Source of the DNA: Terebella lapidaria
Lineage: Eukaryota > Annelida > Polychaeta > Terebellida > Terebellidae
Direction of reading: 5' to 3'
Assembly: GCA_949152475.1 (NCBI GenBank)
Contig: OX424555.1
Span: 22,834,868-22,898,867, forward strand
DNA: 64,000 nucleotides
Positions 1-8,796 of this stretch are shown here, piece by piece. The notes under the pieces were generated by a model. It worked only from the letters and a program-made list of their open reading frames with translations, was not told where the DNA came from and did not search any database. Both the position numbers and the translations under genes were made by a program. The number at the start of each line of letters is the position of its first letter. Positions within the stretch are counted from its first letter, which is position 1.

Positions 1-2284
1 TGTCTGCCACCACCCGTCCCTCAGACGGACCCGCGGGTACCGTCACCTCGAGCAAGCCCGGGTAGTCCTCCTGAGTCAGCGCACCCGGAGACTGCAAGGG
101 CGTCGTCCCGGCCGGAGTCTTTCCGGCGGACGAACTCTTCCCCTGAGTCTTTGGCTGGGGGCGCGGCTTAGGAGTAGCCACTCGTGTCTTGGCCGCGATC
201 TGCGGCATCTCCGACACGATCATGGTCACCCGGTGCCGTTCTTCACCGGCCTGGATTACCGGCGGTTCACGGACAGCCTCTGCTGCTGTCCGGGCGGCTT
301 CCGCCGCCTGGAACTCCGCCGGGGTCTGGCCCATCGTAGCCGTCAGGCGAGCGGTGTAGCTCGAGCCCGCGGACACAACGCCAGACTGCCTCCAGGCATC
401 GTCCATGACGCGCTGTGCAAAGCGCCATGGACCCCAGTGAAAGAACCGGTGATTCGCCGTCCCTGACGTAGTCATGAACGACGCCACCCTCGGTGGTATG
501 TATCCATAATTGAATACAGGCCCCACTTCATTTCCAACGAGATGAAGTCCCTCACCGCGGTGTGCACCCGAGCGGTGATCATTTAGGGCCTCTAAACTGG
601 CGAAATATCGTTGCTGAGGGGTGCCGGAGTAGCACCTCTTGCAAACGAACATTTGCATCCAGGGGTAGTGGTACCCCGCAATGTGTCGACTCAAGTGGTC
701 GTAGGTAGGATACCTACGATCCCGGTTGAGCGCACGGTGCGGGTCCTCATACCCGTCCAGGGATTTCGGACAGAGTTGGCATATTACACCCTCCTCTGGC
801 TCGGGCGGCAACCCGACACGCTCCTCGTCCGTGAGTGGACGAGGCCGTGTGAAAGGCGTGTCGGCCGCCGCGCCGGCCGCCGCGGTGCGGCGTCCCTGCG
901 GATCCCTGCCGTAGCGCGGGAGGAACATGTGTCCCTGACGGACTCCAGGGAGTTCGGGGCCCATTTCGGCCCGCAGCCTCTGGATAGAGGGCTGCTCCGA
1001 GGACGACCGTTTCTTCTTTTTGGCCGCCCCCGAACGATTCTCCGACCTGGTTTGTCGGGGCACACTCTTCCCGCGTGGGGGCGCGGCCCTCCGTTGCTGC
1101 GCAACGAAGGCCCGCGCTCCCGCTTCCAGTGCGGCGTCAGACAGGTGGACCCCGTCTTGCTCCGCGCGCTTCCGGAGGAGTTCTAAACGAAGATCTCCCT
1201 CCTTCGGCACGGGACGCCCTCTGTCCACTGGACTTGACCCCACCTCCGCAGCTCCGGTAGGTTTCTTGGTACCGGAGGAAGAAGAAGAGGAGGTTCCTTT
1301 CGGTGCCTTGATAGGCACCCGCTTACAGGAACCTCCCGCGCCTGGGCCGGATCCCGCGGAGGCGCCGCCCGCACCAGATCCCGAGGGATTAGGCGTCTTG
1401 GCGACTCCGGGTTTGGCGGAGGACCCTTTCTGGCCGCCCGGCTTAGGCGCCAGTGGCTGAGGTCCTCCGGACTTCGATCCTGCTTGAGGCGAGGGGCCGC
1501 CGGACTTCTTTTTCCGGTGCGGCCGCTTCTTCTTCTTCTTCTTTGGAGGCGAGGAGGCCGGGTCCGGGTCGGATCCGGCCTCAGATTGCCCATGCTCAGC
1601 GGCTTCCAGCTCTTGCTGGGCTCTCCACTGCTTTTGAGCAATCTCCCGGGCTCGACGGCGAGTACGCCTAGAGACGGGCGATGTAAACCCGTCATCTCGG
1701 TTCTCGGTCTCCTTCGAGCCAGACTCCTGTTCCTGAGGCGGCGCTTGGGATGCGGCTTCCTCAGCCGCGTCAACCTGCTCCGCCCAAGTCCCAGGGGCCT
1801 TCTGGTCGTGCGGACCAGACTCCGCAGGTGCGGACACCGAGGAGTTCTCGGCGGAACCGGTGTCCGGACGGCTACGGCCATCCGGACGGGTTTCCGCACG
1901 AGTACTCTCATCCGGGCCCAGAGACGCAAGCATCTCCGAGGACGGGTGCAACTCAATGTCCACACTAGCAAGTCCCGCACCACCGCAGTCCATCATCTCT
2001 TCCATACGAGAAAAAGACGACGGATCTAGGAGTAACTCGGCGCCTGCCGTGGCCGAGTCACTCTCTGCGGGGCGGTCCTCCGCGACCTCGCTCTCAGACT
2101 CGGTTCCTGAGTAAGAACCGGAGCTGGAGCTGGATTCCTCAGAACCCACATAGGCTCCCCGAGGGATGTCCTCGCGGTCATCCTCCTCGGGCCTAGACTG
2201 GGGTCTCGAGTACGAATTACCGCGCTCAAGAGACCCCTCTCCCCTCCCTTCATCACCTCCCCAGCCGTCGCTACTTTCCGACAT
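1..2284 (-). CDS. Long zinc-finger ORF downstream of gypsy pol, runs off the window edge
   Basis: I read the minus strand codon by codon from the ATG at 2284 and found no stop to position 2, giving 761 codons that continue past the window; an in-frame stop lies upstream near 2411. The first ~300 residues are acidic and Ser/Pro/Gly-rich, so probably disordered, and include a run of six lysines (codons around 1550-1530). Two C2H2-like fingers follow: C502-x2-C505 with H530/H534 (or H534/H539), and C548-x2-C551-x18-H570-x4-H575. The remaining ~185 residues are basic and Pro/Ala-rich with no recognised domain. It has the same strand, GC richness and CGGAC-type codon bias as the gag and pol genes upstream. 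It may be a third ORF of the gypsy element, or the N-terminal part of an R2/NeSL-like LINE protein, which typically carries such fingers ahead of the reverse transcriptase. No signal peptide or membrane segment is visible. That it is a real ORF is well supported; its identity is open. Confidence 0.75.
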   Translation of the reverse strand, partial: MSESSDGWGGDEGRGEGSLERGNSYSRPQSRPEEDDREDIPRGAYVGSEESSSSSGSYSGTESESEVAEDRPAESDSATAGAELLLDPSSFSRMEEMMDCGGAGLASVDIELHPSSEMLASLGPDESTRAETRPDGRSRPDTGSAENSSVSAPAESGPHDQKAPGTWAEQVDAAEEAASQAPPQEQESGSKETENRDDGFTSPVSRRTRRRAREIAQKQWRAQQELEAAEHGQSEAGSDPDPASSPPKKKKKKRPHRKKKSGGPSPQAGSKSGGPQPLAPKPGGQKGSSAKPGVAKTPNPSGSGAGGASAGSGPGAGGSCKRVPIKAPKGTSSSSSSGTKKPTGAAEVGSSPVDRGRPVPKEGDLRLELLRKRAEQDGVHLSDAALEAGARAFVAQQRRAAPPRGKSVPRQTRSENRSGAAKKKKRSSSEQPSIQRLRAEMGPELPGVRQGHMFLPRYGRDPQGRRTAAAGAAADTPFTRPRPLTDEERVGLPPEPEEGVICQLCPKSLDGYEDPHRALNRDRRYPTYDHLSRHIAGYHYPWMQMFVCKRCYSGTPQQRYFASLEALNDHRSGAHRGEGLHLVGNEVGPVFNYGYIPPRVASFMTTSGTANHRFFHWGPWRFAQRVMDDAWRQSGVVSAGSSYTARLTATMGQTPAEFQAAEAARTAAEAVREPPVIQAGEERHRVTMIVSEMPQIAAKTRVATPKPRPQPKTQGKSSSAGKTPAGTTPLQSPGALTQEDYPGLLEVTVPAGPSEGRVVAD

Positions 2285-4200
2285 TGTCAAGCGCTCTAAT
2301 CGCTCTAAACACTGGGAGTCAGATCCGCAGATCCGTCTCCACCAGTGCCGAGCGCTTGAATGACGAGAAGGTGTCGAATTACATCGATTATAGGCATCAA
2401 GTGTTGGCAGTTATACTGCACACGCATCGTATGACGCGTTCCCGTGGAAACGTCTATTCACTGCATCTACCCGATCGACAGACAAAAGGACGTTTTACAT
2501 TCCCGCATTCCCATACACGCATCTCCCCCCGGTGACTCCTTTCATGCCATGTATACGGGTGGCTTGTGTACACAAGCCATCCCGGGGGAACCCGCTAAAA
2601 TACTACAGTAATTAACAGCAGTCATTAGCAATAGCTTTCGCACTGGCGATCAATGACGTGAAGTTAATCACCCTCGCAGGTTAAAGATTGTATACAATGT
2701 ATCAAAAAGCCAAACTACTTGTGGGTGTTACGATTATGTCACCCTATCAGCAGCGATAAATAAAAATTTAACACCGCTCAAGCAGCAATGAAAATAAATC
2801 CACCACCGCTTGCATGCTTTTCATAGATCACGGCATACAGCCTTCGATACAATGTACACAATCTCCTACACCCCTCTTGCGAAAGCAGAAATCTCCCGAT
2901 TTCTTACTCTCTATTGCACCAGGGAAAAGATATATCTCTAAACTTTCTCATATATGGGATAAATGAGTAAGAATAGCATTTCCACGGGAAACACGCACAC
3001 ACTTGTGGCTTATAATCCTCCCATAAATAATAAATGAGATGGAAAATAAACAAAATCACTCCCCATAGCCGCTGGCACGCTTACAGGGCGATCGGACATA
3101 CCCATGACGTCCGGACAGACAATCGGGCGCCCTATGGGCGTTTGCAAAGCGCCCACTAGCATCCCCGACGTACTGCCCGGCCGCGGAGCGGTGCCCGGTC
3201 CAGCCCAGAGCCTCCTCAAACGACTACCGGAGCGCGGAGCCAATAGATTTAGACGCGGAGCCGGCATGGTCCATAACCGCACTGGTTAGGGGGCGAACCC
3301 TTCATACCGGCGCCCAATCTAGAGGCGCCCAAAGATGGTGAAAGCAATAGCCGGCGGACGTCCGGGGCTGCCCGCGGACGGAGTCCAGGCCGGACGTCTA
3401 CCATTGTACGGCGTATTGCCCTTATCCAATGAAGATGAAATTGGAATTAGAAGCCACCACAAGTGTTGCGCATGTAATATACGACCCCCTTCTTAGAAGG
3501 AGGCCGGGGTTCCGGTCATTCCGGCCGGACCGCGTATTGTAAGGTACGATCCGGACGAGAACGAGCGTCACCCGCTGCCGCGGCTGGTCCGCACACGCGG
3601 ACTTAACAACCGCTCCATTATCGTAATGGATAGTCGGTTTCCTGCCGTAAGAAACCTTAATCTACTATAACCGCAATTACAGTAGTGGCTCACGGGGGAT
3701 AACTACACCGAAGTGCGTCATCTTAAAGCGCCGCGGACGCCGGACGAGTCACGCGGACGAACCGCGGACATCAGTCCTCATCTGCGGACACTATCCCCGC
3801 GTCCAGAGCCAGTTCCCCAAATCCGTGGGAAGACGCTTCTCCCGTAGCGGACGTAAATCCCAACCTCAGTCTGGCCATATAAGAGGTTGTCCCGGGACCA
3901 GGGGCGTCCGGCCGAATCAGTAAATTCGTCCGGCCAGCGTAACCGTTGTACGGATTACGCCGGACAGCCGTCCACAAGGTGCGGACCGGCCATCCGCACG
4001 TCCCTGGCGCTAGAAACTACAGGAGGGCGGATGCGGAGCGGCGGCGTTACGACATGAAAGTCTCCGCGGACCTCAACTCCGAAGATGGCCACAAAGTAGC
4101 CACCCGCGGAGGTAAGTCGTGCGGACTCTCACGGAACGACCTAAAACCCGTCCGTAGTATGATAGACGGGTACCGCAGACGCATCCGCATGGGCGGAAGG
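2285..4200. other. Non-coding spacer between pol and the zinc-finger ORF
   Basis: No convincing gene is visible. About 3060-4200 is GC-rich with the same CCGGAC-type words as gag and pol, so it is probably still part of the retroelement or its 3' untranslated region. About 2360-3060 is AT-rich. A purine-rich stretch on the minus strand near 3490 could be polypurine-tract-like, but the sequence after it does not match the LTR seen at 12667-13276. I found no 3' LTR here. Confidence 0.5.
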
Positions 4201-7200
4201 TTATTCCCACCCATACCGGGCTGGCGCACGTGGTTTCCGGCGTGGCCGCCCGTCATCCGCAAGTACTGGAGGGAGTGGAGGTACCTGCGGATCGCCGTCA
4301 TCTGGCTGATAGCCACCCAGCCCATCATCTGACGGGTCAGAGAGGTCCGGGAGGCCCACCATACGGCGCACACGCTCGTCCGGAGTCCGCGGATGCTGAC
4401 CGGACGGATCCCATACGGGAGCATCATCCGGTTCCGCATCTTGAATTAGCGGATCCATGACCAGCGGGCCCTCGTACTTCTTCAGATTATCTATATGGAC
4501 AACCAGAACCCTGTCCGGATCGGAATCCCTCCGGATCCGGTAGTCCACATCTGTCACCTGTTTCAGTACGGTAAACGGGCCTATCCACGGCTTAGCAAAT
4601 TTATTGCCTTGCTTAAGCGGCGGATAATAGTAGCGCACCTTGTCGCCTTCCGCAAAAGCTGGCCTACCCTTAGCATGGGCGTCATAGCCTCGCTTCTGCC
4701 GGAGGGCAGACTTGTCCAGGCGCGCGCGCGCGAAATCATGGGCGTTCGCCAGGGCGCGGCGAATCCACTCCACGTACTCCGGACCGCACTGGGGTACTGC
4801 GCCGGTCTCTGCCGCAGTTGGATACATAATATCCACGGGCAAATTTAACTCCCGGCCGTACAACATCGCGTGCGGAGTAACTCCGGTCGAAGAGTGGACC
4901 GACGACCTGTACGCCATTAAGACATACGGGAGGTGGTCATCCCAATCATTCGCACGATCATTCACAAAGGCCGCCAGCATGTTGAGGACCGATCGATTAA
5001 AGCGTTCGACCTGGCCATCAGACTGGGGCCTGTAGGGGGTGGTACGCACCTTGGTACTCCCTAGCATCTGTGCTAGGTTCCGGAACAGGTTGCTCTCAAA
5101 TTGCGTGCCCTGATCCGAATGTACCTGTTTAGGTACCCCATGGTACACCACCCATCTATTCACCAATAACCGAGCTACCTCGTCCGCAGTCTGGCGGCGC
5201 AGTGGGTAGGCGTCGGTATACTTGGTAAAATAGTCGGATATCACCAGGATGTACCGGAAACCGCGCGGGGTGACCCGGTGGGTATCCAGTATATCCAAAG
5301 CTATCCGATCAAACGGCGCGCCCGCCTTAACCGTGGTTAAGGGGTGGCGGCCAGGAGTCGGGACTCCTTTGCGAGCTTGACACCGAGGGCAGGCTGCGCA
5401 CCACCGTTGCACGTCCAAGCCGCTACCAGGCCAATGAAAGCGCTGTTGTAGCCTATGGACGGTCCTCCGGATTCCCAAGTGACCGGTCACCCGGAGGTCA
5501 TGCAACTGGTGGAGTACTTCTTTCCGCAGCTCCGCCGGAAGCACCAACTGCCATATTGGAGGCAGTGGGGTCGGTGGCTCATAGCGCCGGTATAAGAGGC
5601 CATCCCTCAAGGAGAGTCGTTCCCACTGAGATACTAGAGACAAGGTCTCCTCCCTGTAGGTCTTTCGCTCATCCTTCGAGGGCTTCTGGCCGGCCTCAAG
5701 GGCTGTGATTACCGGCGCCAGAGCTCTGTCAGCTCTCTGCGCCGCAGCTATCTGCGCCGGAGAGTAGCCACCCAAGTAATTAGGCTCCTCATCCGTCGCG
5801 TCCGGCTGCGCCGCAGCGGCCATCACCACAGGGGGCAAGGACCGCTCATACTCAGACTCTCCAGAGGACGAGGGTACCCACGAGGAGTACACCGCCGGAC
5901 TCGAGGAAGACTCGCTGGAGCTGAGCCGCACCTCCGCTTCATATGCGGGACGCCCTCGCCGATATCGGCGGGTCCGCGCGCGGAGATGAGCCCTAGACGC
6001 TCCGGCCGCCGTGTTGTTAGAGGGGGCGGCGGCCTGCGGTCTCCCCGGAACGTCCAATTCCGAGTCTGAGGACGAATCCGCGGCTTGCTGGAATGGTGCC
6101 ATCCCTGCACAACCCGGATTCTTGCACTTATGACAACGGGACAGGCCGTCCGCGTTGCCGTGCAACTTACCAGCGCGATGCTCTATCTGCATGTCATACT
6201 CTTGGAGTTTGACGAGCCACCGCGCCACCAAGCCGTCGGCCTCACTATAGTTGAGGAGCCATCTCAGCGAACTATGATCAGTCCGCAAGCGGAAATGGCG
6301 TCCCAACAAATAGTGCCGGAAACGCTTGGTCATCGTAACCACCGCGAGCAACTCGCGATGAGTGGTGCAGTAGTTCATTTGAGAGCGGCTCAAGGCCACA
6401 CTCGCATAAGCTACTACCCGCTCTTGCCCATCCACGATCTGCGAGAGGACACCGCCAAGCGCGAAGTTACTCGCGTCGGTGTCCAGGATGAACTCGCAGT
6501 CCGGACGAGGGTGCCGCAGCACCGGGGCCACTACCAAGGCCTGCCGGAGTCCCGAGAAGGCGTTAGCCTGCTCGGCGGACCAAACAAAATCGGCGCCCTT
6601 TTCCGTGAGGATAGTAAGGGGACGCGCGATTTCCGCAAAGCCGCGAATAAACCTGCGGTGGTAGCTCGCGAAGCCCAAGAAGGACCTCACGTCCGCCACG
6701 TTACATGGCGGAGGCCATTTCTGCACGGCCGCCACCTTTGCGGGGTCTGGTCTCACTCCGGTGCCCGTTACCATGAAGCCCAAGTACAGGATTTCCTGCG
6801 CGAATAGCTCGCACTTACTTGGCTTCAATTTAAGCCCTGCTCCGCGGATGCGATGGAGCACCATCTGGAGGTTGGTGAGGGTTTCCTCGAACGACCGGCC
6901 ATACACGACGACATCGTCGATGTAGACCATACATCGCTTCCAGAGGAACCCTTTGAGTACCATCTCCATGAGGCGCTCGAACGTCGCTGGTGCGTTACAG
7001 AGCCCGAACGGCATTACCTTGAATTGGTAGAGCCCGTTCTTGGTAACGAAGGCAGTCTTCGCCCGATCACTCTCCTCCATCTCCACCTGCCAATACCCGG
7101 AGGCCAGATCCAGAGCACAGAAATAGTGCGACCCGGCCAGGGCATCGAAGGTATCCTCAATGTGCGGGAGAGGATATGAGTCCTTCCGCGTGGCATCGTT

Positions 7201-8796
7201 GAGTTTCCGATAGTCCACGCAGAACCTCCACGAGCCGTCCTTCTTCTTCACCATAACCACCGGACTGGCCCAAGGGCTGTCACTGGGTTCGATGATGTCC
7301 AAGTCGAGCATCTTTTGCACCTCCTGGTCTATGACCTCTTGGTGCACTATTGCTGCCCGACGAAGACGCTGCTTGAGAGGACGCTCGTCCACGAGGTCGA
7401 TGCGGTGCTTGGCGACGTCAGTCTTGCCAACCGCACCATCAGGACCCATGAACACATCCGCATACTGCCGCAGCAGTCTGCGGAGCGCTTGGCGCTGCTC
7501 TTCATCCAGCCGGTCCTTCGGAACCCGAGATTCCAAATGGTCCGGCAGGGTGAACGGATCATCTCCGGCGGCCGCCGCCGCGCACGCAGCGCGGCAGACC
7601 GGATCGTCGGGGATGACACGACTCGAAGCCGCGGGAATAGCAGTAGCTGCTATGCATCCGCGCTTCAGTACAATCGGAGCATCCGTAGGATTCACCACAA
7701 GGATGGGCATCGCGCGGGGGTTGGACATGACCAGGGCCCCACCCAGCACGAGCCCAGTTCCTGCGGCGAAACTGCTCACGGGTTGCACTATACACGGACG
7801 ACCATCGAGGGGCATGCGGGGACGCCGCGGCCTCGTCTCGATGATCATCTCACTCATCGGCGGCACTACTACAGTGCGCGATGTCCGCATCTGGAATGAA
7901 TGCATCGGGCCCGAGCGGAAGAGGAAGTGTGTGTCCTCTCCCATCCGGAACTCGCCAGCGCTAAAGTTGGCAATCACCCGGTGGACCCGTAGGAAATTCA
8001 TCCCAATTATCCCGGCCGCTCCGATATCCGCCACGATCGCCTCTGTCAGATACACCTTGTCCCCAAGGGTAATAGGCAGATCGATGATGCCATGGATACG
8101 GATGCGGTTGTCTCCCGCTCCGTAGAGCTTGTACGGTCCGGGATCTCGCAACTCAAGGTTGCGGAGTGCGGGCTCCTTCCTGAACGTTCCGGCGGCCACG
8201 AGGGTCACCTCCGAGCCTGAGTCTATGAGGAACCGGACCGGCTCCCGTCCGAAGGACAGGGGCAGGTACCAGCAGGGGTCCCTCACCAGCGCGCAGGTCG
8301 GGCGATACCTTTCGCACGCGCTGGGCTCATCTACGGAGTCCTCGCCATCCGCCTCAGCCGCGGAGGAGCTAGACTGGTCTCCAAGGACTACTTCCGGAGA
8401 AGTCATATCCACTTGGGGTCCGTCCTGCTCATCAGCGGGTGGGGCGGCATCGTTTGCCACCGAACAACTATCCCCGGACGCAGTGTTGGTCGCCACCACG
8501 TCCGGATCTAGTTTCCCTGCCGCGGGTTCCGATTCTGCTGTCCCGGAGGACCAGACCGGAAGGAATTCCTCCGTTGCGGGCCAGGGAGAGCTCCCTGGTA
8601 TCCGCGCGACCGCAGGCGTTCCAACAACTCCGGACACTTCAGCCAAAAATGTCCCTGCTTTCCGCAGAAGTAGCAGGGACGGTTCTGAGCTGGTCCGGAG
8701 GTGAACGCGCAACATTCTGCGGCTCCCGGAGCTTCGAGCCCGGCGCAGTGCGCAATCATCTGCGCGGCGCCGAGGTCGTATTCCTCTATGTCGCAC
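4201..8796 (-). CDS. pol: Ty3/gypsy Pol polyprotein (PR-RT-RH-IN)
   Basis: This 1531-codon open frame carries all the expected Pol domains in gypsy order. An aspartic protease has its D-S-G triad at residues 192-194. The reverse transcriptase has the YIDD catalytic box at 625-628, preceded by the PFGLCNAP block. RNase H has the ILDTDAS motif around 770-776. Integrase has an HHCC zinc-binding domain starting at H1099/H1106, a first catalytic Asp near 1168, and the later SDQGTQF and RPQSDGQVERFN blocks. The protein would copy and insert the element. It overlaps the end of gag by about 290 bases in a different frame, as expected for a family known to use ribosomal frameshifting to make Gag-Pol; whether that happens here is inference. 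The ATG at 8796 is only the first Met of the open frame and need not be used. Confidence 0.95.
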   Translation of the reverse strand: MRHRGIRPRRRADDCALRRARSSGSRRMLRVHLRTSSEPSLLLLRKAGTFLAEVSGVVGTPAVARIPGSSPWPATEEFLPVWSSGTAESEPAAGKLDPDVVATNTASGDSCSVANDAAPPADEQDGPQVDMTSPEVVLGDQSSSSAAEADGEDSVDEPSACERYRPTCALVRDPCWYLPLSFGREPVRFLIDSGSEVTLVAAGTFRKEPALRNLELRDPGPYKLYGAGDNRIRIHGIIDLPITLGDKVYLTEAIVADIGAAGIIGMNFLRVHRVIANFSAGEFRMGEDTHFLFRSGPMHSFQMRTSRTVVVPPMSEMIIETRPRRPRMPLDGRPCIVQPVSSFAAGTGLVLGGALVMSNPRAMPILVVNPTDAPIVLKRGCIAATAIPAASSRVIPDDPVCRAACAAAAAGDDPFTLPDHLESRVPKDRLDEEQRQALRRLLRQYADVFMGPDGAVGKTDVAKHRIDLVDERPLKQRLRRAAIVHQEVIDQEVQKMLDLDIIEPSDSPWASPVVMVKKKDGSWRFCVDYRKLNDATRKDSYPLPHIEDTFDALAGSHYFCALDLASGYWQVEMEESDRAKTAFVTKNGLYQFKVMPFGLCNAPATFERLMEMVLKGFLWKRCMVYIDDVVVYGRSFEETLTNLQMVLHRIRGAGLKLKPSKCELFAQEILYLGFMVTGTGVRPDPAKVAAVQKWPPPCNVADVRSFLGFASYHRRFIRGFAEIARPLTILTEKGADFVWSAEQANAFSGLRQALVVAPVLRHPRPDCEFILDTDASNFALGGVLSQIVDGQERVVAYASVALSRSQMNYCTTHRELLAVVTMTKRFRHYLLGRHFRLRTDHSSLRWLLNYSEADGLVARWLVKLQEYDMQIEHRAGKLHGNADGLSRCHKCKNPGCAGMAPFQQAADSSSDSELDVPGRPQAAAPSNNTAAGASRAHLRARTRRYRRGRPAYEAEVRLSSSESSSSPAVYSSWVPSSSGESEYERSLPPVVMAAAAQPDATDEEPNYLGGYSPAQIAAAQRADRALAPVITALEAGQKPSKDERKTYREETLSLVSQWERLSLRDGLLYRRYEPPTPLPPIWQLVLPAELRKEVLHQLHDLRVTGHLGIRRTVHRLQQRFHWPGSGLDVQRWCAACPRCQARKGVPTPGRHPLTTVKAGAPFDRIALDILDTHRVTPRGFRYILVISDYFTKYTDAYPLRRQTADEVARLLVNRWVVYHGVPKQVHSDQGTQFESNLFRNLAQMLGSTKVRTTPYRPQSDGQVERFNRSVLNMLAAFVNDRANDWDDHLPYVLMAYRSSVHSSTGVTPHAMLYGRELNLPVDIMYPTAAETGAVPQCGPEYVEWIRRALANAHDFARARLDKSALRQKRGYDAHAKGRPAFAEGDKVRYYYPPLKQGNKFAKPWIGPFTVLKQVTDVDYRIRRDSDPDRVLVVHIDNLKKYEGPLVMDPLIQDAEPDDAPVWDPSGQHPRTPDERVRRMVGLPDLSDPSDDGLGGYQPDDGDPQVPPLPPVLADDGRPRRKPRAPARYGWE

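Noticed and set aside
1183-1983. A 266-codon minus-strand frame
   Set aside because: It overlaps the 761-codon frame in another register and has an Arg/Leu/Pro-rich composition typical of a shifted reading of GC-rich coding DNA.
611-2114. Several long plus-strand open frames across 0.2-2.5 kb
   Set aside because: They lie opposite the continuous minus-strand zinc-finger frame, are rich in Arg/Pro/Gly as expected for antisense of GC-rich coding DNA, and show no domain.
1-2284. Zinc-finger ORF as an envelope gene
   Set aside because: There is no signal peptide, transmembrane segment or furin-like site; the protein is disordered, basic and has zinc-finger ligands instead.
6085-8125. Plus-strand frames of up to 277 codons opposite pol
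   Set aside because: They are antisense shadows of the Pol domains, which are unmistakable on the minus strand.
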